From: Coniella vitis
Taxonomy: Eukaryota; Ascomycota; Sordariomycetes; Diaporthales; Schizoparmaceae
Direction: 5' to 3'
Assembly: GCA_011317545.1 (NCBI GenBank)
Contig: WUJK01000001.1
Location: 4,011,001 to 4,075,000, forward strand
DNA: 64,000 nt
Shown here: positions 23,491 to 35,780 of the stretch, one piece after another
Layout of the letters: every line of letters begins with the position of its first letter
Position numbering within the stretch: position 1 is the stretch's first letter
Program-made: the position numbers and the translations under genes
Notes under the pieces: generated by a model
The model's input: the letters and a program-made list of their open reading frames with translations, nothing else
The model's database searches: none
Told to the model about the DNA's origin: nothing

Positions 23491-26400
23491 CTCATCTCAA
23501 GATGATCGTTTCCACCTCGCGGGCACCGAAGCCCTCGCTATACCGGGGACCTTTTATTTATTCTTCACATGCTTCGTCTCAGGATAAAGACGTGGCCGAG
23601 TTTCCATGGACATGTGAATGGATGTGACATCACGGCTCGACATCTCTTGGCCGCTCCTGAGAAGCGTCCCTGTTCAAAGGCCATCACGACAACATCCCAG
23701 GATATCGTGAGAGTAGCTATCCAGCACTTGCCCCCACGAGTCAAGGCAACCCATAACTCTGCCAAAGAGACGATCAAAGGACAAGAGCAAAGAAGGAGGA
23801 AAGAGGAAAACGGGAAAGCAAAGGACGCGGCCACCACCCAGAAAGGGTTTACACTGAAGGAGGCGTTGCCCTATTACGCTGGGGAGTGCACTTGCTCAAG
23901 ATCAACCACTCATATCACTTTGTTTTTTTCTTTTTTCTTTTTTTTTTTCTTCTTCATCTACAAAAAGAGACCTGACTTTCGAATACCTGGGGGATCCAAT
24001 GCAAAACCCGTGCTTTCATGAATGAGTATAGATAGATAATAGATTGCTTCAAATATTAGCAACTCCTTGCTAAATGTTGTGTGTATACAACACTCGTACC
24101 ATTCTTTCTATATCGTCAACACGTTCGGCTCTATTCGAGAGAATGTACTCCAAACGCTCGTGGTTGAATACAATACCAGATGGTATTTGAACTCTTGCGT
24201 GATGCTGTACTGAGATCGAAGCCTCCGACGCCACGCATGTTGAATGGAGGGTATCTGTACCTCGTTGTTACTCCTCAGGACGGAAAACGACTGACAAGAA
24301 AAATGAGGAATGGCCTGGAGGCTTCGAAGTTGTGTTTTTCAATGATGGAACCTAATAATACTTATTCAGTTCGAACCGGATCGCATATCAAGGCCGGGTA
24401 TTATCACAAACCATCACGGCCCAAGTGATGTAGAAGCGTAACAGGGACGAGAAGTTATTCCAAAGTGGATAGAAAGATTCTTCTCGAGATGTACAAATAT
24501 GTAGTGCCAAATGACAAAAAGTAGACATCTCAAGACGCCACATAGATCTTTATTATATTGATTATCTTGAAATCATAGTCAAGCTCCATCAAGTATAACG
24601 TATCCGCCATGAAGTCGAACTCTGTCGGTTCGTTGACTTGTAAGCTGCTTGCCTTGGACTGATGCATTTTACCATGAGTCCAAGTTGGCGAAATACAGCC
24701 ACAGGCTGGATGTCTAGGCAACAAACGTACACATCACTACAACCTATTTGCTTCAACAAACAAGGCAAACAAGGCATGATTTGGCTGTACAGTCAGTCTC
24801 AGAGCTATTGGATTCTGGTTAGAGACTGAGATGGAGAAGTCAAGCAGGCCCGTTTCCGCGAACTAATAGCGTTCTATCACCAACGACTGTCTTCGCCGCC
24901 TTGGAGCAAGATGAATCTGAACCAGATATGAAACATTTCACGAAAGCGATCGCCGTTCATAGCCTGCCCGTGACCTGATGTGCCTTCTACTGTATCAGAA
25001 GACGACATAATCAACGTTGAACTCTGCTAGTTACACTGTGACCCTACAAACCACCAGACCCGTGATTCCCCGTCATCCCAAAAAAGCATGACAGGCCTGG
25101 GTGGCGATTGAGTCACCACCACACACCATCAGTGAAAACCTCATTTGCGTTTTTCGAATCCCGGACTCGTAAACTTCAAAACGCGAATGTCACATGACCA
25201 GTGCGCAACATGAGCTGAAAACCACGTCTCTCATTTTTTGCCTTCTCGCAACAAGGCATATACGTTTTGATCTTTCCAGGTCCTCCCATCCAGACAACAA
25301 CAGCAACCTCTGACTGGCAAGTTCTTCCAACACACACAAGACGAAAAGAAACCCAGCCGCAATAAAAAGACGCGCACGCACCCTCGGTGCCTGAAAAGCC
25401 AAGAATCACACGCGTAAATGAATCGTTCACACCTCGGGACGTGCCGGGATAAGAGACTCATCTTGGGGACCACCCCCGGGGTTTTTTTTGCCACGAATGA
25501 TGTACTCTGAAGAGAGGCAGCCCTCGTCTCGTTGGATTAGTGGTCAAGTAAGCCCGGCTGAATTTCTGCTGTTTTGTGAAACGGTAATACCGCCGATGGG
25601 TGGTGGTCAAGGTTTTCTTTTTTTTTTTTTAACACTCTCATTCTTTCTGTTGCGACCCTACATAGCATTTGGTCAAGGAACCTGCAGACTCTGTAATCCC
25701 AATTTTTTTTATGGCACAGACACACACAGACACACACAAACGCATCTTCTTCTGAGCTTCCGGTCTCAGCCTGTTGCTGTTCCCAGTATCACCAGATCTT
25801 CATGTGCAACCCCGTGGATGACTCGGTGCACCTCCCACGGGTTTGATAAACCATGTACCGTTCTCCACCTTGTAAGTTGACGGCTCCGGATCCTCTGGGC
25901 CGGTACAGACTAAGAAAACTACCATGTACCATGTAGTAGAAGTAATAATAATAATAGTAACAATATTACTGGCGCGTATTCTCCATAATTCTCTTCAAGA
26001 CTTCTAGAACGCAAAAAGCTCGTATTATGGAGAAGAAGAAGAAGTAAATTTGAGAAATTGCACAATCCGCAAAACCAAGAGGGAAAAAAAAAAAAGGAAA
26101 AAGAAAGAAAAAAAAACACAGGTGTACACTTTGTCAAAGGTGTGCAAGCAGTACGTTAAACTCGCCGATATCATTCACTCACCGGTCAGCAATTTTCCCA
26201 CCCGATGTTTCCCGAGAGACTGCGCTCCTACTGCTACACACACTACGCAGGGTCTCTTTTTTTTCCGCGGGGGTCTTGGTTTTTTGTTTTTCCCCAAAAG
26301 GACTTCTTCTTGTGTGCCTGGGAATGTTTTCATTTCGCCATGGTGATTGTACTGTAACATCAATGTCGAAAAGATCATGTCAGCAAAAAAAGAAAAATCA

Positions 26401-27223
26401 AATAAAAATAAATAAAGCACCTCCACCCACCCACCCAACCACCCAATCACAGACGTTCTACGGAGGCAACCCTACTATTTTCCTGTTGGAGGCGGCGGAC
26501 CAGAACCAAGTATCAAGAACCGAACGCCACTTTGAGGCGCTACTACTATGTAGATAGTACGGACCTACAGTCTGGGCTACTACTATAGGCATGGGTATTG
26601 GAGTAATTCTGTACTATAGTAAAGGGGAAATTACATCAGCCCAGGGGGGGGCGGCGTTGGGATGGTGTGGGTGGGTGTGGCGTTCACGCTGCCCAGGGAT
26701 CATTGTGCAGATGCCATGTGCTTCGAAGCTGTGCAAACCACCCAAAAACTGTGTACCCATGCACAAAACTGTTTCCATCCCCATGTTGTGCGTCAAGTTT
26801 TCGATGGTAGTTTCTTTCTTTATCTCCGTTTATTATTGCCATTGTCCTGAACTACTCAGATAGTATGCCTGAGACGGGGCGGACAACAACAAAGAGGAGC
26901 CGCCGGCATTGTCCGCGCAATAATCGATTCCATTCTCCACGGACGGACGGATTCCACGCCGGGCCTGGTCCAGCTTTTGCCTCCCTCTGCGCTACCATCC
27001 ATAGTAGTACACTGGGGCGATTACGATGCTCTGCGGCTTGTTGTCCAGACAACGAAGTCTAGAGCATAGGGAAAAAGAAACTATGGAGTTTTTGTCTTCG
27101 ATAATAGCGATGAATACCAGCATACAACTAAGTACTCTGTAGTGTATGTACGATCGAGCCATGCACGCATCCGGCTTGCTGCATTAGCAGCTGTGCACGG
27201 GCGTGCTATTGACCTTTTACTGT

Positions 27224-27245
27224 ATACTATGATACTACATAGTAT
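27224..27245. repeat. Inverted pair of the ATACTATG / CATAGTAT motif
   Basis: Perfect 8-base arms ATACTATG (27224-27231) and CATAGTAT (27238-27245) around a 6-base loop. A matching arrangement with 7-base arms and a 3-base loop is at 56906-56922. Part of the dispersed motif family described in the findings. Confidence 0.6.
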
Positions 27246-28687
27246 GATCCGGTATGCTTGTGTGGCGTGGTGGATGCTGACAAAGATCGTCGTCGAGTCA
27301 AGCACGGCGCGAGCCTCAGCGCGTGCTCATGGCGTTGCTCAGCACTTGTGTAATCAATGAACCGGTGCGGTTCTGTGAACGCACAAGCCACAAATCGGCC
27401 AGTGCATGTACTTGAACGCTCAAAGCGTTTCCGGGGCCAGCATCCGGCCCGGCGTAGCTTTCTCCTCTGTCCGTTCTGCGTCTGCATCTTCTTCTCCTTC
27501 TCTTCTTCTTCTTCTTCTTTTGTGCCCCCGTTCCACCGCGGTGGAGCCCCTTCTCGCCATGCAGCCATGCCATCCCATGCGCACCCTGCACGCTGGCGGA
27601 TCCCCGACCATGGGTGTCGTGGCAGCGGTGTCACGGACGTGGGGAATGGGGTGGCTGGATCTGCAAGGCTGCCATGCTTGCATGCATTTTCCCATCCTTT
27701 TTTCTCGCTGCTGCTTCTTTTTTTGTGGTGGTTGTCACTGTCTGCCTCGCTGGCGGTGCGCTGTGCGCGGCGTTATGGGGAAAAAAAGAGAAAAAAGAAA
27801 GCTTGTTTCCTCCCCCCCCCAATTGTCCAATAACATATCGTGATTCTTCTTCTTTTGTGACGACACTCAACAGTTTGACACGAGCCAGAAAACCAAGAAA
27901 ACAAGGAAAATTACCAACTGTCAACTTCACATGTCAACGCAGCAGAGCCAGAACCCATATGAAAAAGAAAAAAAAAAGAATTCCAAAGCAGCGAAACCCA
28001 AAAATAGCATAGCACAGTCAACAAGCATGTGTTGCATTGTGTACTATGGAGAGCTCCATACGCAGCATAGTGCAACAGCCCCGTTCCCTGCTTTTGTGTT
28101 CGTCCCATTTCCAAGCTCGAGTCATCGGGGACTCCTGTTGGCAGCTTTCGGTCTTGTCCCCTTTGCCTTTTTCTTCTGATGTTGTTTATTTTCTTTTTGT
28201 GACGTTTTGTGTTTTTTTTTCTTCTTTTTTTCGCTGCCGGTGCTTCTGCTGTGCCGCTGTTGCATTGGATTAAATCCATACTGACCGCTGTCGTTTATTG
28301 ACTTTGCTCATTTGCTTATCAATGATCCTCGCAATCAACCACCAAAAAAAAAAAGAGTTCACCGGCGACCCTCTCTCAACTCGGTCAGCAATCCCCGGTG
28401 GGAACACAGTACTAACCAACGACAGTCCCCCCCCTTCCCCCCCGCGGCCCCGGGTGAAGTGCACAGACTCCCAAAGTTTTGCCCTCGCTTTTCAAGCTTA
28501 TGGTCGGAAGCGCCGGTTAAACTGGGGGGAGGGAAGGAAATAAAGCCCATGGAACAGCTTTCCTGGGATGGGATGATAAAAGTGGGAATCCTTCCCTGGA
28601 TAAAGTGGCAGAAAAAAAAAGTTTAGATAACACAATCAAATGCACCATGCTTTCTTTTTGATTAGTGTGCATAGTATGGTTGTGGTG

Positions 28688-28708
28688 TTTTTTTTTTTTT
28701 TTTTTTTT
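28688..28708. repeat. T21 homopolymer tract
   Basis: Twenty-one consecutive T, 31 bases before a G12 tract (28740-28751); intergenic. Confidence 0.85.
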
Positions 28709-28835
28709 GTGCCTTTCTTGCGAAAGGAAGGGGAAGAATGGGGGGGGGGGGAAACCTTGCTCCATCCCCGTTCAAAATCCACGCCCCTTTTTCACCGTCT
28801 CTTGTTCATCACATCCATCACACGTTTGAGTGTTC

Positions 28836-28857
28836 TGTGTGTGTGTGTGTGTGTGTG
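28836..28857. repeat. (GT)n microsatellite
   Basis: About eleven GT units followed by GCGC/GTGC variants; potential Z-DNA-forming alternating purine-pyrimidine run extending to about 28878. Intergenic. Confidence 0.75.
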
Positions 28858-30385
28858 CGCGCGTGCGTGCGTATGTATGTGGCAACAGAACTGTTTGAGC
28901 CCTCTGCGCCATCGACTCGTGTGAGAGTACTATTATCGAAAGTCTGAAAAGGTGTTTCATCGGGTTAAAAAACAGAGGACGCTTCCTATCATGGGAAATC
29001 GCTGCGCTTGTGTTTTTGGTTGCTTGACCCCTGTCAATCCTTTACTCTTCACAGTTTGGTCTCTTTTTTTCCTTTTCCGCCAAGGAGGAGGGGGAGAGAG
29101 AGACTGGGTTATTGCGCTTTCTCCTCATTTACCTTGTCTGTCCAAAGTACTCTCGGGTTTCGTGTGGGTTTCTGGCACTTTTGTGGTGGTGGCCACCCAC
29201 CCCCCGGAGAATTTCCTTGTTTTCTTGTGAGGGCCGCGTTACAATAGTGCAGGACCTTTCTGCTATGTAGATCCTGCAGCTGGTCAACATGTACTGTAAA
29301 CATGGGTAGTACCGCAGGTAGACTTGCTGCATCTTGTGACGTGGTCGTGCCTTTTGCATGCTGCACTGCAGTGTTCATGCATGGGCGGAGGGGGGGAGGC
29401 CCCAAAAGGTTGCAGATGACTAAGCCAGCATTGCGAGTAGGCGAATCAGGAGCACCGATGGAACACACCGACAAAACACCCACCACTTACTTCCTCTCTG
29501 GGGCTTTGCATCTTCCAGGTATTCTGTTGTGCTGAGGAATAAGGTAAAAGGGAGAAGGAAAAAAGGGTTTCAATGACGTCTGTGGTGGATCAAAGCATGC
29601 AGCCAAGCTAAAAACAGACGGAACGAGATGTTATGCGAAGAGAAAAAATCAAGTATCATCATTATTACGGTAATACATTCTATTTTGATGGTCCTCCGTC
29701 CGCCCGGCGGTGTTCCCTTTTGTCCCAACAGTTGAATGGTATCGTGATATCAATAAAAGAGAGGAAAACAAAGAGAATCGAAATCAATGAGAAAAAGAAA
29801 GAAATAAGGATGAAATGAATCAAGGAGAAATCAAATCTAAATCATCAAAACGTGTCGTAGTCATAAGAAACACACAAGCTTTTTTCCCTGACCCCCGAAA
29901 TCCCAAAACGAGTTCGTGCAGAATGGTGGTGGTACAGTTCGTTCGAAGAGCAAGCCAAGACCAACAAATCAAAACCAAATGACAACGAGGTAAGAAGTAC
30001 AGACCAGAAAAGGAAAATAAACCAGACAAGAATAAAAGTGGGTATATGAGAGAAAGTCAAAAAGTGTGAAGGAAAAGAAAGAAAAAAAACGCCTAGCTCT
30101 GCCCCAACTGAAGGAATGCAGTGCTGTAAAACCAACATTCCACGTTTGTGGCCTCGAAAAAAGTGAAGCCAGAAAACCAAGAGGCAGAAGACGGTATGTT
30201 GAAAGTTTTGAGACAACAGGGAAAGAGCAGTGACCAGAGAACCATGTTGATTACAAGGTTGTAGTGTTCAAGGTTGGTGTTTTTTGGTTCGCAGAGTAAG
30301 ATGGAGACGATTGGTGAGAGGAGCGCGCGCAAGGAGATACGAGAAACATGAGTGAAGACGTTGTGGATGAGGACCACCAGACACT

Positions 30386-31338
30386 CTAGAAGCGTCCATG
30401 GGGTGTGCCACGCGGGCTGGAGATGTCGTCAACGTGGTTGCTGAGGGCGACAAAGAGGTCAAAGAAGAGCTGGCTGCCGCCGTTGAACATCTCTGCCTGC
30501 ATGGTTCCGCTGCGCTTGAAGGTGTTGCGGCTGCGGATGATGAGGGCGAGGTAGTGCGCACGCAGCTTGGAGTCGTTGTCGGAAGTGTTGGCGTAGGCGT
30601 AGCGGGCCGAGAGGAGGATGGTGTTGCACTGGACGCCGGTGCCTAATATGATCATGTTAGGTGACATTATCAGGGTGCATGTCATGAGCGGCCGTAGACT
30701 TACGGAGACCTTGCTTGCGCAGGGCAATGCGCTTCAGTTCATCCAGGCCATACTTCTCGCCAGCACAGTAGATGACTGTGTCCTTGAGGATCTCTCCCTT
30801 GATGCCGTGTAGCTCAACCGTGGCAGCGTCGTTGCTCTCAATCTCCCAGGCGTCACGGCGCTTGTTGTGAACCAAGCGAGGCGAGTAGTCACCCTTGTAG
30901 AGGTACTCGAGGATCGAAGACAGGACCTCTGGGTCCTCGTCGGGGAGGGCAAGGCGCTTGCTGGATGACTCCATATACTGCTTCCTCAAGACAGTACCAA
31001 AGTAGGGCGACTTGGCGAGCACATCTTCATGAGCTGCGAATATCCGGTGCTCCGGACCGACGACCAGTGTGACAATGGGTGAGTTGCTGTAGCAAAAGTG
31101 ACTTATCAGTACGGAGGCATCCAGAGTGGAGCCGGGGGGTGAGGAGGGCTGCGACCCACCTGCAGGAGGAATCCACCAGCGTGTTGGCAGATGGTGCAAT
31201 CGAGGGCCGGCGACGGGTCGATGCAACGGATGGGCGACGCTTTGAAACCCCCGAGTCTCTGACAGATGCCGTTGGAGGCGGCTTGACGGACTTTGTCGAG
31301 CCTTGAGACACGCTCTGTTTCCTTCCACGGCCAAACAT
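30386..31338 (-). CDS. BTB/POZ domain protein
   Basis: Three exons on the minus strand (31338-31160, 31086-30704, 30642-30386; GT-AG introns of 73 and 61 bases) give 272 residues. The N-terminal ~60 residues are basic and Ser-rich (MFGRGRKQSVSQGSTKS, KRRPSVASTRRRPS), likely disordered and possibly phosphorylated. The BTB/POZ fold follows: IVTLVVGPEHRIFAAHEDVL, then SPYFGTVLRKQYMES, and DPEVLSSILEYLYKGDY are typical of strands and helices of the domain. BTB domains mediate protein dimerisation and often recruit substrates to Cullin-3 ligases; no Kelch, MATH or zinc-finger module is present here. The C-terminal third (NTILLSARYAYANTSDND...) is helical. Specific function unknown. ATG 31338 was chosen because it starts the basic region common in fungal BTB proteins and lets the exons join in frame. 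Confidence 0.85.
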
Positions 31339-32416
31339 CTTGGTATCTGTGTGATTTTCTTCTTCTTTTCCTTCGTTGTGTGATCCTTTTCTTCTTGGGC
31401 TTCCCTCGAAAATACGGGATGGTGTTGTCGCCGGGAGGGGGGTATCGAGTCGGTTCCCAATAGTACTGACGTTTCGTGATGGAAATCCAGAAAGAAAACA
31501 AATACCCCGGAATGAAACCCAGAAAGAAAACAAATGCGACAAGCAGATTATAATGAGCAAAGAACAAGAGACAGACAGATTGTCTGTGAGGCTCGAGACT
31601 CGCGCGTGTTATATATGCAAAGAGTGCAGTCTGTGCTCTCGCCAACCTCGCCTAATACCCATGAAAATCACAGGCGGTGACAGGCAACGGGCGCTTGCGA
31701 ACCTCGAGTCAAATGGGGCGAGGACGACCCACCGTGCACAGCAGGGGTTTGCGAGCATGGGGGTGGGCAGGGTAGTGAGCAAGGTGAGAAGACACGCACG
31801 TGCAGGCTGTCGATGGAGCAGGGCCAATCAAGCGCTGGCACGCCCGTCGGCTTTGCACACACAGGAACTCAGGAGCTTGGGCATGGGGCTACACCACGTA
31901 ATCGTTTCATCGGTCGGGCAAAGAGAGAAGCAGAGACAGGTGGGAGCAGCCGCCGAACAGCGCATTCTTTTGCCCAACTGTGCTGCACCACCGGCTGCGC
32001 GGCGAGGAGACGGTGAGCAAGTGAGCGCAAGCTGCGGCGGTTAGATTGCTAGGGCTAGGTGCTAGGGTCTGGCAATTTTTGGTTGGGCACAGGCTCGAGA
32101 ACACGGAGCGAGCCAGGTAGTGCAGAATTTTCCTCCTCCTTCAATCTCTCTCCGAAATTCACGGGCCCCGGCCGCCCCGTGCAGACGACGAAGGCTTCCA
32201 CTTCTGGCCCAGCACTCCGGGTAACAGTGGAGCCCCTGGGTCGCAGTGGGGGTTACAGTGAAGAACGAAACGGTGAGACCACCCAGGGGCCCCTGTTGCG
32301 GCCAGAGTTCCCGGTTACCGGAAAAGCATCAAAGCCCATGTGGCACAGGGGGGTCATGTTCTTGCCACTGCTTCGCCAGAGCACCACAAGCCGCGGGTGC
32401 ATGAACAGCGCCTCTC
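31339..32416. other. Intergenic region upstream of the BTB gene
   Basis: About 1.1 kb between the BTB start and the Erg24 stop, both on the minus strand. A 222-codon plus-strand frame (31376-32044) has no motif and a skewed Arg/Gln composition, so I do not call it. CCCCTGGG at 32235-32242 and CCCAGGGG at 32282-32289 form an imperfect inverted repeat. Confidence 0.4.
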
Positions 32417-34013
32417 TCAGTAAATGTACGGGATGATGCGCCACTTGACAATCTTCTTGTACTTGGCCCAGTCGTCCCCGTACTTTTCAGCACACGCGAG
32501 GTCATCCCGACCCTCGCGGTGGATCAGGAGCACTGCAAAGTACACGACGTAGAAGTACGTGAACACCATGCCCCAGCCCCTAGCGTCCCCCTGGACGATC
32601 TGTCGACCATCGAGCATCGTGGCGACCTCGTTGGACCCGCCAAGGCCAGCGGCCAGAGCACCGCCAGCAGGCACAATCACATAGCCAGCAATCCCCGTGG
32701 GAAGGCTAAAGGGCGATGCTTGCAGCCAGTCGCCAAAGTAATTGATGTGACGGCTCGTGCCCCACCAGCCAGCCGTCAGCAAGCGAGTGCCGCGCTTGGT
32801 CTGGATAAAGGAGAGGTCCTTGACGGATGGATCGTCTGGCTTGTTTCGAAACACGCTCTTCTGCCTGTTGGACTCGCGGAAAATGTACAGCCCCAGAGCA
32901 AAGACAAGGCTTACTCCAGCAACGCCAAGCCAACCCAAATGGACGGGGTGTGTGGCAAGGTAGCGACATTGAGTAGAGTAGAGAAACGGCACCCAGACAA
33001 TGTCGCCAAAAGTGAGCATGAATCCGAGCCCGTCTGTGATGATGTCCATCATTGACAGAATGCGGTCCTCGGCATACTGGCCGTACAGAGCATAGAAGGA
33101 CTGCACAGCCGCAGTAAACAGCATGCTGTCAGACACGTAGCCGTAGTTACGGTATTGCTGCGCTGCGAATGCGAGGTTCAACAGGACCCAGCCTGTGAGG
33201 CCGGGTCGAAGCTCCAGCCACGCTTTGATGTCGATTTCCCCGAAAAAGGGCAAGGTGATGCGTGGGTTGAGCTCGCGGCCAATGTAGAAATCGTAGATGA
33301 GGTTTCCGGTGTGGCCACCGACTGCCAGCTCCCGCAAGTCGCTGTTTCGAGGTTTCACGCTAAAGCTGCGCAAGTAAACGTAAACGGAGATTGCAAAGGA
33401 CAGAAGAATGTTGGCGGTCATAATCTGTAGGTAATTGTCGGTAATGTAGGTCCAGAGCACCCAATCGGCGCCATGCAGGTAGGTTCCAATGGCACAGGCG
33501 CCCAGCTGAACGACAGACGCGTGGAATGCTGTGTTTGCGAATTAGTGTCATGTGACCAGACTAGGACCAAACACGCAGGAAACGGCTCACCGTTGAAGCG
33601 GTATAGAAGAGGGCGGCCGGATTCTCGCAGCTTCGTGCCGTAGACCTCTTGAGCGGGCAGGATCCGATAGAGAAGCAAGCTCAACACGTAGTAGGCAAGG
33701 ACCCAGCCCGCTACCGACCAACTGCAAAAGCCCCACAGTCCTTGGTCAGGCCACGGAATCTGCGCTCTGAGCTTCTCCCAGGTCAATGAGCGTGGCTCAA
33801 GCAATGCCGGTGCTGGACAACCCGACACGTCGTTGCAGCCAAGGTACCAGACGTTGAGGAGGAGGGGCAGGCCCAGCACGATAGCTGCAGCTCCAGGTCT
33901 GGACATCTGTTAGCTCCTGGAGAAGGCTTGTATGGTAACAGAGCTTCTGCTCCAAAAGGGGGGTTCTGCACATACGGGCCTCCAAAGTCGTAGCTGGGAG
34001 TCTGAGGCGCCAT
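32417..34013 (-). CDS. erg24: C-14 sterol reductase (ergosterol biosynthesis)
   Basis: Three exons on the minus strand (34013-33976, 33898-33591, 33528-32417; introns 77 and 62 bases) give 485 residues. Erg24 reduces the C14-C15 double bond left after Erg11 demethylation, using NADPH in the ER membrane. It belongs to the Erg4/Erg24/lamin-B-receptor family and has about eight to ten hydrophobic helices. Family motifs visible: FGGP at the N-terminus, LLYRFN before exon 3, DFYIGRELNPR, the GDIVWVPF loop, RGTRLLTAGWWGTSRHINYFGDW, and the C-terminal RDDLACAEKYGDDWAKY followed by VKWRIIPYIY. The first exon is only 38 bases and was placed by matching FGGP-P-GAAAIVL across the intron; the second acceptor choice (CCAG at 33899) is the only one keeping the frame. 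Erg4 is the main alternative, but the C-terminus and TKRGTRLL stretch favour Erg24. Confidence 0.9.
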
Positions 34014-34948
34014 GGTCGCAAGACGACGCCAAACGCGCGAGCTTGCTGTAGGTCGCAGTGAGAACAAAGGAATTCCGGATGCCGCGAGGGGACACACTAC
34101 GCGACAAGTGGACGTTTGCGCGGAGACAGAGGCAGAAGATCGACAGCTGTCAGCCAGCAAAATGGTTACGCGGTGTCAAGCAGAAGGCGACCAACGTCGT
34201 CAAAGTGCCTCCTTTTTCCGTTGCTGGATCCGGCAAATTTCCTTCCGTGTCGTGCCATGTTGGAAGAAGCTGAGTCAGCCAAATTTGTCTCCACGCCCCA
34301 GCTGTTGCTTACATCATATACTATGTAAGCTACCGTATACTTTCCCTTTCGGGACGACGACCACAAACGACGTTCCATCATGACGATGACGATACAAAGC
34401 AATTTCCAGCAGCTGCCCTGAGAAGATTTCGGACAAAGATCGCCCGCTTGCAACCGAGTTCCACCTTCATGAAGTTTTACAGCGTTGCGGTCCCGTTTTC
34501 AGCGATTCAAAGCCGCCCCTTCTTTCGAATTGTCCTCTGTTGGCTTGAGGCCAAGCAGATGCTTCTGAATCCAGTGTGCACATGCTTGGAGGCATATTTC
34601 TTGGTACATTCGTTTGAGCACAAGCAGGCTTTGATCTCACTTCAATGCAGCCTGCCTCACCGACTTTCGCACATGCAATCAATAATCATGAAGCATATGA
34701 TCTTGAAACAACATGCAGGCAGGGGCTTTACCAACAGCAGCAGCCGCCAACAAAGTGCACTTTCACTGCCACGTATGCAAGCGCCCAAAGAGTCCAAACG
34801 ACCAAAGGATGAGCTAACAGACTTCTGGAAATATATGTTACCCTTGATGATGAGTTGTCCTAATCTTCTTTAAATTCCCAGCTAGCCCCTCTCGAATTCC
34901 AGGCTTCTCAACCCACCAATACCGAATCTCATCCTCCACCCTTCTCGT
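34014..34948. other. Divergent promoter region (Erg24 / orphan ORF)
   Basis: About 930 bases between divergent genes. One TACTATGTA motif is at 34319-34327. I saw no clear sterol-response element. The 60 bases before 34949 are CT-rich, typical of a fungal transcription start region for the plus-strand gene. Confidence 0.4.
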
Positions 34949-35590
34949 ATGGCTAACTCGTCTAGGAACGACTTGCCTCTGACTCAGCCCGCCAAACGGC
35001 AGCATTCGCCCTCCTCTCCTGTAGAAGGGGACCGGCCCCCATCTATCTCCAGACGTCTTCCCTCCATCGATCCCAACAGCGTCCACCTCCTTCATAACCT
35101 CGCCCCCTGGCCCCAGATTGTCCCACTGGCTTCCTTCCTAACTTCGCAGGCTGTGGAAGGCTCTAAGCGCTACCAGTATAGCTTTGCCCTCTTTCAGAAC
35201 TGGCTGGAGGAGACGAGGCCATTGGGCGAATATCTGGAACCGGCGTTTATGAAAGTTGTGCTCCGTGATGGAACCGACCAGTCTTTCGACTTCGTACTCG
35301 TGAATCACTGGGCGTTGCATACCTTAGCCACCACCCTCGTGGCGGGAAGGGTCTTCGTCCCTTTGCACCCCGTCTTGGGACACTATCTAACGCTTGTCCC
35401 CGTGGAGGACGGGGATTTACTCCCGCCCCAAGCCCCTATCGACGCCGATCTCTACCCGTACTCCCCTGACCAGCTGAATATAGCCTCAATATCTCTCCCC
35501 GACGAAGAGATCTTGCCTACTGTCGAAGATAAGGACCCTCCTACCCCGCAGGAGACCGTCCTTCCCCCTCTCCCCGAGCAGAACCAATAA
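34949..35590 (+). CDS. Hypothetical protein, unrecognised (213 residues)
   Basis: A single open exon of 213 residues. The N-terminal ~45 residues are Pro/Ser-rich and look disordered; the middle (VPLASFLTSQ, RYQYSFALFQNWLEETRPLGEYLEPAFMK split by short loops, then NHWALHTLATTLVAGRVFV) looks like a compact alpha/beta domain; the last ~50 residues are acidic and Pro-rich. No signal peptide or membrane helix. I do not recognise a family. Regular coding character and a CT-rich leader before the ATG suggest a real gene rather than a chance frame. Its stop is 190 bases before the start of the giant DUF3638 gene on the same strand, so the two may share regulation or this could be part of an upstream transcript; neither is shown. 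It lacks any sign of transposon proteins. Confidence 0.55.
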   Translation: MANSSRNDLPLTQPAKRQHSPSSPVEGDRPPSISRRLPSIDPNSVHLLHNLAPWPQIVPLASFLTSQAVEGSKRYQYSFALFQNWLEETRPLGEYLEPAFMKVVLRDGTDQSFDFVLVNHWALHTLATTLVAGRVFVPLHPVLGHYLTLVPVEDGDLLPPQAPIDADLYPYSPDQLNIASISLPDEEILPTVEDKDPPTPQETVLPPLPEQNQ

Positions 35591-35780
35591 GGGCACTGCT
35601 TCAAAACATCCAGCTGCCCATGTTTGAAAAGTATCAGCTGCCACTTAAACCCATCCTTCTCTCCAGCCCTTTCGAAACGTACCACATCTATTTCCAGATT
35701 CAAAACCTTCACGACGTATCGATACTGACTTCTTACCCCCATTCGTCTCGAGCAGGGCCACTGCCCTCTCCCTGGAAGCC

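Larger units (their letters stand above)
19058..30385. other. 11.3-kb gene-poor region upstream of the H+-ATPase
   Basis: No intact recognisable gene in either strand. Frames longer than 100 codons overlap each other and lack motifs. The region holds T-, A- and G-homopolymers (for example 23933-23950, 26086-26115, 28688-28708, 28740-28751), a TACA microsatellite at 19394-19417, a GT microsatellite near 28836-28857, and several TACTATG/CATAGTA motifs. A possible decayed gene is listed separately at 22344-23490. The first kilobase or so is probably the ATPase promoter and leader. From about 25.5 to 30.3 kb the sequence is dominated by pyrimidine-rich runs on alternating strands. Confidence 0.5.

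Noticed and set aside
25130..25200. Possible tRNA B-box (TTCGAATCC at about 25156)
   Set aside because: No matching A-box, no acceptor-stem pairing and no cloverleaf could be drawn around it.
31376..32044. 222-codon plus-strand ORF upstream of the BTB gene
   Set aside because: No motif, biased composition, and it overlaps the promoter of the minus-strand BTB gene.
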